DNA of 25,907 bases from an uncultured Eubacteriales bacterium (lineage in GTDB: Bacteria > Bacillota > Clostridia > Oscillospirales > CAG-382): NCBI GenBank assembly GCA_900546385.1, contig URCT01000024.1, positions 1 to 25,907 of the forward strand, read 5' to 3'. Under the pieces are notes generated by a model. It did no database searches, was not told the origin of the DNA, and worked only from the letters and a program-made list of their open reading frames with translations. The translations under genes were made by a program, and so were the position numbers. This document shows, piece by piece, positions 14,707-22,522 of this stretch. The first letter of the stretch is position 1; every line of letters begins with the position of its first letter.

Positions 14707-15066
14707 TCACCGTATATACGGCCAAACAAAGCCGTCTGCACTACCGGATTTTGACCATACGGTTTTCCAGCTTGTGCAACTCCACTTGTCGTTTTCTTTG
14801 TTGAAAACAAGTATATTCCCCGAAGAACGGTTGTTTGCAACATAGTATATTCGCGCGGTATCGCTTGCATAGCCTAATACTTTCAAGGAATCGATTCCAT
14901 TTAACATGGTGTTATCCTTGTAAAGTTCTTGAAATTCAATTTCATAACGATTGGTTAAGACTTCGCATTTTATCAATGAGCCTATCCAAAAAAGCAGAGC
15001 AATCACAACTGTAAGGATAAGCACTCTCATTGTAATGCATTTCCTTTGTTTGGGGAGTGATTTCAT
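14707..15066 (-). CDS. Small single-pass membrane protein (119 aa)
   Basis: The ATG at 15066 has a perfect AGGAGG about 7 nt upstream. A basic N-terminus (MKSLPKQRKCITMR) is followed by one transmembrane segment (VLILTVVIALLFWIGSLI) and an outside-facing domain of about 85 residues. That domain ends in SCTSWKTVWSKSGSADGFVW. I know of no family. It is part of the minus-strand row between the barstar-like gene and the 89-aa gene. Confidence 0.65.
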   Translation of the reverse strand: MKSLPKQRKCITMRVLILTVVIALLFWIGSLIKCEVLTNRYEIEFQELYKDNTMLNGIDSLKVLGYASDTARIYYVANNRSSGNILVFNKENDKWSCTSWKTVWSKSGSADGFVWPYIR

Positions 15067-15152
15067 GGTTCAACCTCCTGTTATTTTCGACCGATTCGCC
15101 TACTGACAAAACAAATAAAGCATTTCCTTTACCAACATTCGTCAGTATCCCG

Positions 15153-15551
15153 CTATGGAATCAGATACACATTCATTTTCATGGGATGTCCCTCTACCAT
15201 ATGGTCAACGACTTCGGATTCCCACCAAGGAAGGATCTGTTTCTCAAAGCTCTCATAAAAGCACTGTTTGCCATAGGCATCCTGGCTTAAGAATTCGTTA
15301 TAATGCTCGACAACAAAAACGTATTCCGTGTAGTTTAACCACGAAAGATCTGTCATCCAGTCGTCATAACGCCCCCAAATTTCCTCGCATGGCCGGGGAA
15401 AGCTTAATCGTTTCTCCATGTACCGGATATAAGCATTGTATGTCGGATACTTTTTCCCATCGATTTCGACGACCAAGCAATGCGTATTGAGCAATGCGGC
15501 GTCTTTTATCTTTTGCACTTCCTGTAAGCTCGTGAAAATGATTCGGTTCAT
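15153..15551 (-). CDS. Barstar-like (RNase inhibitor) immunity protein
   Basis: A 132-residue protein with no signal peptide. It contains the pattern known from barstar-family inhibitors: a short first strand (IIFTSLQEVQKIKDAALL), then FPRPCEEIWGRYDDWMTDLSWL, which corresponds to barstar's 'yfG.NwDALwDdL.dl.w', then YTEYVFVVEHYNEFL as the following strand and helix. Barstar binds and blocks barnase-type RNases in the cytoplasm. This one is longer than the ~90 residues of classical barstar, with extra residues in the middle. Its ATG directly abuts the stop codon of the upstream colicin-D-immunity-like gene. No barnase-type toxin is present in the window, so it would be an orphan immunity gene. 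The family call is from remembered motifs. Confidence 0.68.
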   Translation of the reverse strand: MNRIIFTSLQEVQKIKDAALLNTHCLVVEIDGKKYPTYNAYIRYMEKRLSFPRPCEEIWGRYDDWMTDLSWLNYTEYVFVVEHYNEFLSQDAYGKQCFYESFEKQILPWWESEVVDHMVEGHPMKMNVYLIP

Positions 15552-15845
15552 TTAATTCTTTCCTTTTCCGCACAAGCAATCAAAAACCTCCGACGCTTTT
15601 TGTTTTACGTCCGATTCGGTCGTAAAGAAATTCGGACAGCTTTCAAAGTCTTCTTTATAAGGAGAAAATCGGTCGGTTACGCTGCATAATTCGTGAAACA
15701 ACCGATGCTCTTCCTCGGTTAATGAATCATAATCCGTTTCAATTCCGTATATAATGCCAAACTGATTTGCAAAATCTTCCGTTCGGTATTCTCCCTTCCG
15801 ATAATGCTTCAATAAATAGTATAATTTTTGTCGTGATGTCATCAT
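15552..15845 (-). CDS. Colicin D immunity-like protein
   Basis: A 97-residue all-helical protein, first gene after a perfect promoter, with AGGAGG about 9 nt before the ATG at 15845. The sequence (LLKHYRKGEYRTEDFANQFG, FHELCSVTDRFSPYKED, ESDVKQKASEVFDCL) follows the layout of the ImmD/colicin-D immunity family. That layout is an N-terminal helix ending in 'eF...', a central 'e.lf.~a~rF.p..d', then an Asp/Glu strand and 'v...v...l'. ImmD blocks the tRNA-cleaving colicin D tip. No matching toxin is in the window. The assignment comes from remembered similarity only and could be another small helical immunity family. Confidence 0.6.
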   Translation of the reverse strand: MMTSRQKLYYLLKHYRKGEYRTEDFANQFGIIYGIETDYDSLTEEEHRLFHELCSVTDRFSPYKEDFESCPNFFTTESDVKQKASEVFDCLCGKGKN

Positions 15846-15892
15846 GATCGACCGCCTCCTATACTTTACGAACCGCCCGCTCTTTCACAACA

Positions 15893-15921
15893 ATTATAAC
15901 AAATCTTCAACTTTTTGTCAA
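15893..15921 (-). promoter_or_regulatory. Perfect sigma-A promoter of the immunity-like gene row
   Basis: On the minus strand an exact TTGACA (15916-15921) and an exact TATAAT (15893-15898) are separated by exactly 17 nt, about 48 nt upstream of the first ATG. No strong terminator was seen between here and 9773, so one transcript could cover the whole row. Confidence 0.88.
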
Positions 15922-15934
15922 CATATTGATGATA

Positions 15935-15974
15935 CAAAAAGCGAAGCAGTCCGTTACTTTCGCGAACTGCTTCG
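15935..15974 (-). terminator. Terminator of the glycosyltransferase gene
   Basis: CGAAGCAGT (15942-15950) and ACTGCTTCG (15966-15974) form a 9-bp stem. On the minus strand it is followed by CTTTTTG. It lies just after the stop of the glycosyltransferase (15983) and before the immunity-row promoter, so it insulates the two units. Confidence 0.82.
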
Positions 15975-15982
15975 AAAAAATC

Positions 15983-17227
15983 TTATTTTTTGGTAATCTT
16001 AAAGCGCAGCTTTTTTCCGAAGCTTTTCCCGTTATCCGTCAACAGCCGGAACGCCGATTTTTTTAACTGGGAGTGCGATTCAAACGTTCGTTCGTACAGC
16101 GCGGCGACATCCTTGGCAAACTGCTCGCTTTCGAAGCATTTCGGCAAGGTTGCCGGCGGTTGGCCGCTGTTTTGGCGTTTTAACGGCAAAATGCGGTCGA
16201 GGGCATCCGCAAAGGTCGCTTCATCCGTAAAGAACGCACCGTTCACGCCGTCGGTGATTGCCTGCTCCAAGCATTCCTTGTCTTTAGCAAGCACCGGCAC
16301 GCCGCAATACAACGCTTCGTAAAACGTCAGCCCCTGCGTTTCGCTTTCGGAAGCACTGGCGAACACGTCCGCAATGTCATAGAACCGGCGGATATCCGTA
16401 TGCTTCACGCCGTCATGCACCACGACCCGGTTTTCAAGTCCCAGTCGTTTGATACGCCGCAAGACAGTCTCTTTATACGGGCCGTCGCCGACCGTGACAA
16501 GATACACGTTTTCATGGTTTTTCACATACGCGGCAAAGCAATCGACCAATTCATCCAAGTTCTTTTCGGCGGAAACGCGTCCCAAAAACAGCACGACCTG
16601 CGCATTCTCCGGCAGACCGATTTCTCGTTTGGTGTCGGACGGGTTCACCGTGCTGTCCTGTGCCTTCAATTCGCTGAAGTCGATACCGGTCGGGATGATC
16701 TCCATATGGATCTTGTCCGAAAAAGGTGCTTGCTTGACATAATGATACATCTTTTCGGTCGGCACGATCAGTGCATCGCACTTTTTGAACTGGTGATTGA
16801 GAAAGCGCGGCACAAAGCCGTCGCGAATGGCGTGAATATTCTGTAAAAGCCCGATATAATACTTATAATCGGTATGGAAGGTATGTATCCAAGCCGGTGT
16901 TTTTTCGCAGTGTACATGAATATGCTTGGCAATCAAAAAGGTGGAAAACTCGCAATTGGTATGAATGATATCGGGATTCCACGCAACAAGCTCATCGATA
17001 TACCGGTGGCGTATCGGCGGCCGCATCCGGATGCCCGGATAAATAAAGGCCGGGACGCTCGAAAGCCGGTAGTTATTGCCGTCTTTGAAGGATTTCGTGC
17101 CGTCCGCAAGCGTCAGAACACGAATGTCATAGCCGCTTTTTTCCAGTTCCCGTGTCAATATGCCCAGCGATACCGAAACGCCGTTCTGTTTGCCGGCATC
17201 GACATCGTGAAGAAGTAGAATCTTCAT
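15983..17227 (-). CDS. GT4 glycosyltransferase, diacylglycerol glucosyltransferase-like
   Basis: A 414-residue GT-B fold retaining glycosyltransferase. The N-terminal domain begins MKILLLHDVDAGKQNGVSVS, with NPDIIHTNCEF and TWIHTFHTDY-like acceptor-side segments. The nucleotide-sugar domain has FLGRVSAEKNLDEL (about 214-227), VGDGPYKE and the GT4 EX7E motif in ESETQGLTFYEAL (E296, E304). The SETQG variant of this motif is characteristic of Firmicutes and mollicute enzymes that put glucose on 1,2-diacylglycerol (glycolipids, lipoteichoic acid anchor), so that is the best guess. It should act at the inner face of the membrane. The ATG at 17227 has AGGAG 7 nt upstream. It is monocistronic, with its own promoter, dyad and terminator. 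Confidence 0.87.
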   Translation of the reverse strand: MKILLLHDVDAGKQNGVSVSLGILTRELEKSGYDIRVLTLADGTKSFKDGNNYRLSSVPAFIYPGIRMRPPIRHRYIDELVAWNPDIIHTNCEFSTFLIAKHIHVHCEKTPAWIHTFHTDYKYYIGLLQNIHAIRDGFVPRFLNHQFKKCDALIVPTEKMYHYVKQAPFSDKIHMEIIPTGIDFSELKAQDSTVNPSDTKREIGLPENAQVVLFLGRVSAEKNLDELVDCFAAYVKNHENVYLVTVGDGPYKETVLRRIKRLGLENRVVVHDGVKHTDIRRFYDIADVFASASESETQGLTFYEALYCGVPVLAKDKECLEQAITDGVNGAFFTDEATFADALDRILPLKRQNSGQPPATLPKCFESEQFAKDVAALYERTFESHSQLKKSAFRLLTDNGKSFGKKLRFKITKK

Positions 17228-17281
17228 AAAACCGCTCCTATAATCCGATTGGTAGGTGTGTCATGCAGATTGTTTATGTGT

Positions 17282-17310
17282 ATTATACAATAAATCCGAT
17301 GAAAAATCAA
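17282..17310 (-). promoter_or_regulatory. Promoter of the glycosyltransferase gene
   Basis: On the minus strand TTGATT (17305-17310), 17 nt, then a perfect TATAAT (17282-17287), about 55 nt before the ATG. Confidence 0.75.
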
Positions 17311-17322
17311 CCGGATTTATTG
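17288..17322. promoter_or_regulatory. Dyad covering the glycosyltransferase promoter (candidate operator)
   Basis: An 11-bp perfect inverted repeat, CAATAAATCCG (17288-17298) and CGGATTTATTG (17312-17322), with a 13-nt centre. The left arm touches the -10 box and the -35 box lies in the centre, so a protein bound here would block RNA polymerase. There is no T-run, so it is unlikely to be a terminator. The cognate regulator is not known. Confidence 0.6.
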
Positions 17323-17373
17323 TTCATTGTGTCGATTTAAGTAAAAATTAAGGATTGAACGTGCGGACACATA

Positions 17374-17438
17374 CAAAAACGCCGCTCGACCTTGCTCCTT
17401 TGCGCCGGAAAAGCACGAAAAAGCATCGTCGGACGGCG
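17374..17438 (-). terminator. Possible terminator after the cupin gene
   Basis: On the minus strand, downstream of the cupin stop (17467), arms at 17428-17438 and 17380-17390 pair over 11 positions with two mismatches around a long, partly structured loop. They end in GTTTTTG. It is a weak candidate. Confidence 0.35.
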
Positions 17439-17466
17439 GTGAAAAGCGGGCTTGCAAAGCCGTTTT

Positions 17467-17787
17467 TTAATCCAAAATCAGCAAAAGTGCCATTTTGAAG
17501 CGTTCCTTAGCCTTTACGAAATGCTTGCCGCCTTTGGCAAAGCAAAACGTTTCGCCGGCATGGAGCGTATGCTCTTGTCCTTCATAGCCGATGACGCCTT
17601 CGCCGTCTAAGGCAAACACCATCGCTTCACCGGGTGCGGCGTGTTCGGATAATCCCGTGCCTGCGTCAAAGGCCATGACGACGAATTTCATTTTTTCGTT
17701 GTGAAACAGGTCTTTGTTAACGATTTTTCCGTCGCTGTACGGGACGGTTTCGGCAAGCGAAAACGCCTTGCCGATGGGTTCTTTCAT
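17467..17787 (-). CDS. Small cupin-domain protein
   Basis: A 106-residue single-domain cupin. The conserved blocks are visible: first motif around SEHAAPGEAMVFALDGEGVI, second around HTLHAGETFCFAKGGKHFVKA, with His/Glu candidates for metal binding. The length is typical of stand-alone Cupin_2 proteins. The ATG at 17787 has AGAGGA 7 nt upstream. It follows the TetR gene on the same strand with an 80-nt gap and may be under the same control. The substrate is unknown; such cupins are often small-molecule binding or isomerase proteins. Confidence 0.88.
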   Translation of the reverse strand: MKEPIGKAFSLAETVPYSDGKIVNKDLFHNEKMKFVVMAFDAGTGLSEHAAPGEAMVFALDGEGVIGYEGQEHTLHAGETFCFAKGGKHFVKAKERFKMALLLILD

Positions 17788-17866
17788 GTGCTCATCCTCT
17801 TCTTTTTTTGCTTAGTATGTGCGTTTTAACGGCGTTTTAAGCAAAAAGCCTTATACGGTTTTATTT

Positions 17867-18514
17867 CTACTGTTTTTCACCGGCTTCAGGCATCGCCGTA
17901 TGGAAGGTGCGGTAAAAAAGCCGGACGTGCTTTTCCAAGCGCGCCACGCATTCTTCCTCGCGCTGCGGCTCACGGTCGCAGATGCCGAGCAGCGTAAGCA
18001 CCGGCGACACATACATGAGTGCCAACTGTTCGGGATCTTCCGCGCACAATTCGCCGTTTTGCGCAAGATAGCGGAAAATTCCGGCGTGATAGGCGATCAT
18101 GCGATCCACATACCGCTCGGAATACAGTGCGGAAAGCTCCGGTGAACGGAACTGTTCGATGGTCATCATGCGGCGGAATTGCCGGATGGCGCGGTTATGC
18201 AGGGAAAAATCGAAAATCTGCCGCATTTTTTCCGCCAAATGCTCCTCCGAGATCTTGGAAAACAAGCCGAGATCTTGGGAAAGTGCTTGGACATGAATGT
18301 TGATTTCGTCGGTATAATCCTCGTATTGCCGGGCAGTTTTTTCAACAATTGCGTCGAATATCGCGCGTTTTCCCGGAAAATGATTGTATAAGGACGGTGC
18401 TTTGATACCGACGGCTTTGGCAATCTGATCCACGCTGACGGCGTCATACCCGTTTTCGGAAAACAGTTCCAAGGCTTTCTCTAATATCGTTGCTTTGGTA
18501 TCCTCCAGTTTCAT
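17867..18514 (-). CDS. TetR/AcrR family transcriptional regulator
   Basis: The start is taken at the ATG at 18514 because AAGGAGAGG lies just upstream; a longer reading to 18580 would run through the promoter. The 215-residue product has the TetR N-terminal HTH (KATILEKALELFSENGYDAV, VDQIAKAVGIKAPSLYNHFPGKRAIFDAI) and an all-helical ligand and dimer domain. Its own promoter carries a perfect palindrome directly after the -10 box, so it is almost surely autoregulated and probably controls the cupin gene behind it. The ligand is not visible from sequence. Confidence 0.92.
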   Translation of the reverse strand: MKLEDTKATILEKALELFSENGYDAVSVDQIAKAVGIKAPSLYNHFPGKRAIFDAIVEKTARQYEDYTDEINIHVQALSQDLGLFSKISEEHLAEKMRQIFDFSLHNRAIRQFRRMMTIEQFRSPELSALYSERYVDRMIAYHAGIFRYLAQNGELCAEDPEQLALMYVSPVLTLLGICDREPQREEECVARLEKHVRLFYRTFHTAMPEAGEKQ

Positions 18515-18531
18515 CTGTCCCTCTCCTTGCC

Positions 18532-18580
18532 GCCTAACACTCGTTAGGCTTATTATACCGCAAGAGGCGGTTCTTGTCAA
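18532..18580 (-). promoter_or_regulatory. Perfect promoter and palindromic operator of the TetR gene
   Basis: On the minus strand an exact TTGACA (18575-18580), 17 nt, then an exact TATAAT (18552-18557). Two bases downstream lies the palindrome GCCTAAC-N4-GTTAGGC (18532-18549), the form and size of a TetR-family operator placed over the transcription start. A second small palindrome (ACCGC/GCGGT) sits in the spacer. Confidence 0.88.
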
Positions 18581-18595
18581 GAGTCATACAACAAA

Positions 18596-18645
18596 GCAAA
18601 AAACAACCGACGGTAGCTGTTTTTGCCGTTTTCGGTTGTTTTTCG
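18596..18645 (-). terminator. Bidirectional terminator downstream of the LRR genes
   Basis: AAACAACCGA (18601-18610) pairs with TCGGTTGTTT (18632-18641), with an inner CGG/CCG stem. It is flanked by an A-tract (18598-18603) and a T-tract (to 18643), so it can work on both strands. It follows the end of the minus-strand LRR gene (18708). Confidence 0.8.
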
Positions 18646-18707
18646 CATTTTCAATTGTATTGGAATTTTCGGTTTGGCAGCATACACCTGCACGCGTCAA
18701 AATAATC

Positions 18708-20402
18708 CTATTTGACTTTTTTGGCTTCACACACAGGCGACAGGCTGTTAAGGCCGTCCCAAATCATGGCCTTGGCATGGGTGTAGGAAACCTCCGACGT
18801 GAACGTGACAGCCTCACCGGCATATGCCGCCGTTTGCAGCTCCACCAGCCGTTTTCCGTCATAAAACGCTAAGAGGATCGTGCCGTTTTCCATATTGGCC
18901 GGGCTTACAACAATCCCATCCGCCGTTTGTACCGCCCTTATGCCTTTACAGAACGTGATCTCGTCCCGTGTGACGGAATAGCTAACGCCTTTTAAGATTT
19001 CGTCCCAATCCGCTTCACTTCCGTTGTAATACACCTTTTTGGGACTGCCGCAGCCGGAAAAGGCATAATCACCGATGATTTCCACGCTGTTTGGGATGGT
19101 AATGCTCGTTAAAGCATCACAGCCGAAAAAGGCATATCCGCCGATGGTTGTCACGCCGTCCGGAAGTCGGATGCTTGTCAAGGCGTCACAAGTGTTAAAC
19201 GCCTCCTGTCCGATGCTTGTCAAGCCGTCCGGCAGAAAGATGCTTGTCAAATTCCGGCACCGTTCAAACGCTCCGACGGCAAGGCTTGTGACACCCTCCG
19301 GAAGGGCAAACGAGGTATCCGGTTTGTTCTTCGGATAGCACACAAGCTCCGTTTTCTCTTTGTTGTATAAAACGCCGTTTTCGGAAATGTAGGCTGTATT
19401 TTCCGGGTCAACGCGTATTTCCGTCAGGCCGGTACACGTTAAAAACGCACCTTCGCCGAGGCTTGTCACGTTTTTCGGAATGGTGATGCTTGTTAAGCCG
19501 TAGCAGTTGGCAAAAGCTTTGCTTCCGATGCTTTGCACGCTTTCGGGAAGTGTGATGCTTGTCAGCGCATCGCAACCGTAAAAGGCAGCATCGGCAACGG
19601 TTACTGTTCCGGGCTTTACGGCATAGTCGCTTGTTGTCGTTCCTTCCGCTATGCCTTTGTTCACCGCCCATTCATCCGCTTTTATAAGATGGTTCCCGAT
19701 ATACAGCACACTGCACAACTCACTGTTATCATACCACTCGTTATAGAGCGCGGTTCTTGCAAACGCCTGATCACCGATGCTTGTCACGCTGTCGGAAAGC
19801 GTGATACTCTCCAAATTGCCGCACCAATCAAACGCATATGCACCAATGCTCTGCACGCCGTCCTCAACGACAACGCTTGCTAAGTTATCACAGGAGGAAA
19901 AAGCCGATTCTCCGATATGCTGCACATTGCCGGGAACAGTCACGCTTGTTAAGGCCGTGCAATGGTCAAACGCACTTTCGCCGATTTCCGTTACGCCCTC
20001 CGGGATAGTCAAGTCCGCAAGCTCGGAACAGCCGTAAAAGGCACATTCGTTAATGCTTTTCACGCTGTTCGGGATCGTGACGTTTGTCAGAGTGTCAAGG
20101 CTGAAAAAGGCATATTCGCCGATGCTTGTGACGCCGTCAAGGATGTTGATCGTTTCAAGATTCTTGGTGATTTTTGTAACTTTTCTCCACGGCGCTATCA
20201 TCCCGGGGAATTTCTCATCAAAATCCGACATTTTGCCCGTGCCGTCAATGGTCAGCGTTTTGGTATCGGTATCATAGCTCCATTTTAAGCCGCTGCCGCA
20301 AGACGCGCCGGTAGTTTCGTCGCTGATGATTTCGGCAAAGGCCGGAAAAGCCATGCAAAAGGCGGCGATCAAAATAACGAATGTCAAAAGTCTTTTTTTC
20401 AT
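18708..20402 (-). CDS. Secreted BspA-type leucine-rich repeat protein
   Basis: A 564-residue protein with a Sec signal peptide (MKKRLLTFVILIAAFCMAFP, cleavage near AFA). It next shows the CGSGLKWSYDTDTKTLTIDG segment that usually precedes LRR_5 arrays. About a dozen BspA-type ~23-residue repeats follow (SIGEYAFF..LTNVTIPNSVKSI). The last ~80 residues (VQTADGIVVSPANMENGTIL, AMIWDGLNSLSPVCEA) form a C-terminal module often seen at the end of Clostridia cell-surface proteins. It has no SLH or LPXTG anchor. The likely role is adhesion or protein binding at the cell surface. An AGGGAG site precedes the ATG at 20402. The upstream neighbour (20 nt away) is another LRR protein, so they form an operon. 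Confidence 0.9.
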   Translation of the reverse strand: MKKRLLTFVILIAAFCMAFPAFAEIISDETTGASCGSGLKWSYDTDTKTLTIDGTGKMSDFDEKFPGMIAPWRKVTKITKNLETINILDGVTSIGEYAFFSLDTLTNVTIPNSVKSINECAFYGCSELADLTIPEGVTEIGESAFDHCTALTSVTVPGNVQHIGESAFSSCDNLASVVVEDGVQSIGAYAFDWCGNLESITLSDSVTSIGDQAFARTALYNEWYDNSELCSVLYIGNHLIKADEWAVNKGIAEGTTTSDYAVKPGTVTVADAAFYGCDALTSITLPESVQSIGSKAFANCYGLTSITIPKNVTSLGEGAFLTCTGLTEIRVDPENTAYISENGVLYNKEKTELVCYPKNKPDTSFALPEGVTSLAVGAFERCRNLTSIFLPDGLTSIGQEAFNTCDALTSIRLPDGVTTIGGYAFFGCDALTSITIPNSVEIIGDYAFSGCGSPKKVYYNGSEADWDEILKGVSYSVTRDEITFCKGIRAVQTADGIVVSPANMENGTILLAFYDGKRLVELQTAAYAGEAVTFTSEVSYTHAKAMIWDGLNSLSPVCEAKKVK

Positions 20403-20422
20403 GCTGCACTCCCTTTCGTCGG

Positions 20423-22309
20423 TTACGGGTTGTTAATCACATACGAGAACTTCAAAAACATGGTCGCCGTGTCGGCTCTTGACGGCGCAATCTTCGGATA
20501 AAGGGCGTATTCATAGCCGTTCACCGAATGGATATACATCACGTTTTCGTCAAAGCACCATGCAATGGGAAGCTTGGCATAATCGTCGATATCCGCATAA
20601 TCGTTGTAGCTTTCAAGGGCTTCCGGCGTTCCCGAACCGTCAAGCGATACGTCGATGCCTTTTGACCGCGCATAGCGGTAAAAGATGGCCGCGATCTGCT
20701 CTCGTGTGATGACGGCATCCGGCGAAAACGCGTTATTGCCCGTGCCGTTTAAGATGCCGTTTGCCGCCGCCCAGGCGACCGGCGTTTTGTACCAATCCTC
20801 CGTCAAATCCGTAAAGGCGGCATTTCCGCTTGTTTCCGGAGAACCGGCGAACCGATAGAACATGGTGGCAAACTGGGCGCGTGTCATGCTGTCGTCGGGC
20901 GAAAAGGTTGTGTCGCTCGTGCCGTTCATAATGCCGTTGTCAAGGCAGAATTCGATGCCGGAATGGTTCGGATCGCCCTCGGCACTTTGAATATCCTTAA
21001 AGCGTTTGACGGCGCAGGCACTGCCTTTTTCCTCACAGGTATGCCGTCCGTCCGCCGCGGCGGTCGGGTCGCCTTTTTCGATCACTTCGCCCGTATCGAG
21101 AAGGTGGCACTCAAAGCCGTTATCGCGTGCGTACTGCTCGGCCGCCGTGCCGCTGTAGCAGTTGATGACAAGGTTTTCGTTGCGCTCGTCTCTGTCGTCC
21201 ACATAGTCCCAGCCGAAGGCGTGCAGATCGATCTGCGTTACGCTTTTGGGAATGGTGACCTCGTTTAAGCTGTTGCAGCGGAAAAAGGCGGCTTCGCCGA
21301 TATGCTCCACGCCCTCTTCAATCGTGAGCTTCGAAAGGCTCTCACACCACGAAAAGGCGTTGTCGCCGATTTCCTTGACCGTGCCGGGAATGACGACATT
21401 ATTGAGGTTTTTGCACCAATAAAAGCCAAGCTTTGAAATGGATTTCAAGGTTGACGGAAGCTTGACCGATGTGATGTTCGACATTCCGAACGCATTAACG
21501 CCCATCAGCGTTGTTCCCTCACGGATGGCAATATCGCCGACTGCTTCCCATTCGTGGATCTGCTTGTTTTCGGTCGGCGCACCCGGATCGGGATTATCGA
21601 TCATGGCATAGCCGATACGGATACCGGCAATCAAATACTTGCCGTGATATTGAATGCCGTCCACGCGGTTTGCCGGGTCTGCGTCATAAGCCGAACCGAA
21701 AAAGATTCTTTCGCCGATATATTCGAGGTTTTGCGGCATGGTGATGTTTTTTAACGCTTCGCCGCTGATGGCTTCGGTTCCGATATATTTGACGCTTTCG
21801 GGAATGACAAGAGTTTCGAGGATGTCGCCGCAGTTAATGGCGTAATCTTTTATAACCTCGAGACCGTCGTTTAATTTAAGATATTTCAAGTACCGGCAGT
21901 CAATGGCTCTGTTTCCGATTTCCTTTATCGTAGGCGGTAATGTGATGCCGGAAATTTTTGTTGCGCTTTCACGAAGTGCTCCGTCACCTATAGCTGTAAC
22001 CGTGTGACCGTTTATCTCTGACGGAATATTAAGTTCAATCGTAAAATTCGGATCGGAGTCGTACCAGAATTTCGCCGAATAACTTGTAATCATTGCCGAG
22101 CCGTCTTCGCGGATGGTATAGACAAGAGATTCGAGCGAATCATTTTGCCGGTACTCCTCCATATCATCGGTTACAGCCGTTTTGCTTTGTTCGTTCCATT
22201 CCATGCCGTATTCCGTATCATAAACGCTCCACGCATTTGCCGTTAAAGCAAACACGGCGGCAAGGGCTGCCGCGCCGAACATCGTGTAAATCCGTTGTTT
22301 CAAGCACAT
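20423..22309 (-). CDS. LRR protein with C-terminal S-layer homology domains
   Basis: The start at the ATG at 22309 is preferred (AGAGAGG 8 nt upstream); a longer reading to 22348 has no ribosome site. The 628-residue protein has a signal peptide (MCLKQRIYTMFGAAALAAVF, cleavage after ANA), many LRR_5 repeats (IPESVKYIGTEAISGEALKN and similar) and three SLH segments at the C-terminus. These are GIMNGTSDTTFSPDDSMTRAQFATMFYRF, GILNGTGNNAFSPDAVITREQIAAIFYRY (both cited in part) and a third, degenerate one ending SRADTATMFLKF. SLH domains bind pyruvylated secondary wall polymer, so the protein should be held on the cell surface and show its LRR face outward. It is cotranscribed with the anchorless LRR protein downstream. 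Confidence 0.9.
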   Translation of the reverse strand: MCLKQRIYTMFGAAALAAVFALTANAWSVYDTEYGMEWNEQSKTAVTDDMEEYRQNDSLESLVYTIREDGSAMITSYSAKFWYDSDPNFTIELNIPSEINGHTVTAIGDGALRESATKISGITLPPTIKEIGNRAIDCRYLKYLKLNDGLEVIKDYAINCGDILETLVIPESVKYIGTEAISGEALKNITMPQNLEYIGERIFFGSAYDADPANRVDGIQYHGKYLIAGIRIGYAMIDNPDPGAPTENKQIHEWEAVGDIAIREGTTLMGVNAFGMSNITSVKLPSTLKSISKLGFYWCKNLNNVVIPGTVKEIGDNAFSWCESLSKLTIEEGVEHIGEAAFFRCNSLNEVTIPKSVTQIDLHAFGWDYVDDRDERNENLVINCYSGTAAEQYARDNGFECHLLDTGEVIEKGDPTAAADGRHTCEEKGSACAVKRFKDIQSAEGDPNHSGIEFCLDNGIMNGTSDTTFSPDDSMTRAQFATMFYRFAGSPETSGNAAFTDLTEDWYKTPVAWAAANGILNGTGNNAFSPDAVITREQIAAIFYRYARSKGIDVSLDGSGTPEALESYNDYADIDDYAKLPIAWCFDENVMYIHSVNGYEYALYPKIAPSRADTATMFLKFSYVINNP

Positions 22310-22384
22310 ACATTTAACCTCTCTTTGCGGATTCGTGTTTTCGCTCATTTTTGTGTGAAAAGCGGTTTTCCAACCGTTTTGTTC

Positions 22385-22413
22385 ATTATACCGTATTTAT
22401 GGCATTTCGTAAA
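22385..22413 (-). promoter_or_regulatory. Promoter of the LRR operon
   Basis: On the minus strand TTTACG (22408-22413), 17 nt, then a perfect TATAAT (22385-22390), about 75 nt before the chosen ATG at 22309. Confidence 0.6.
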
Positions 22414-22467
22414 CGATATTTCCGCAATTGGCATTGCCGCACGCGGAAATTATTTCCGTCAAAACCA

Positions 22468-22496
22468 TTGACATTCCCCGATGGGTGCTGTATAAT
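22468..22496 (+). promoter_or_regulatory. Perfect sigma-A promoter of the double-HTH gene
   Basis: An exact TTGACA (22468-22473), 17 nt, and an exact TATAAT (22491-22496). The ATG follows 26 nt after the -10 box, leaving a very short leader that contains the GAGGTGG ribosome site. Confidence 0.9.
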
Positions 22497-22522
22497 GAAA
22501 AAAACGCACCGAGGTGGGAACC

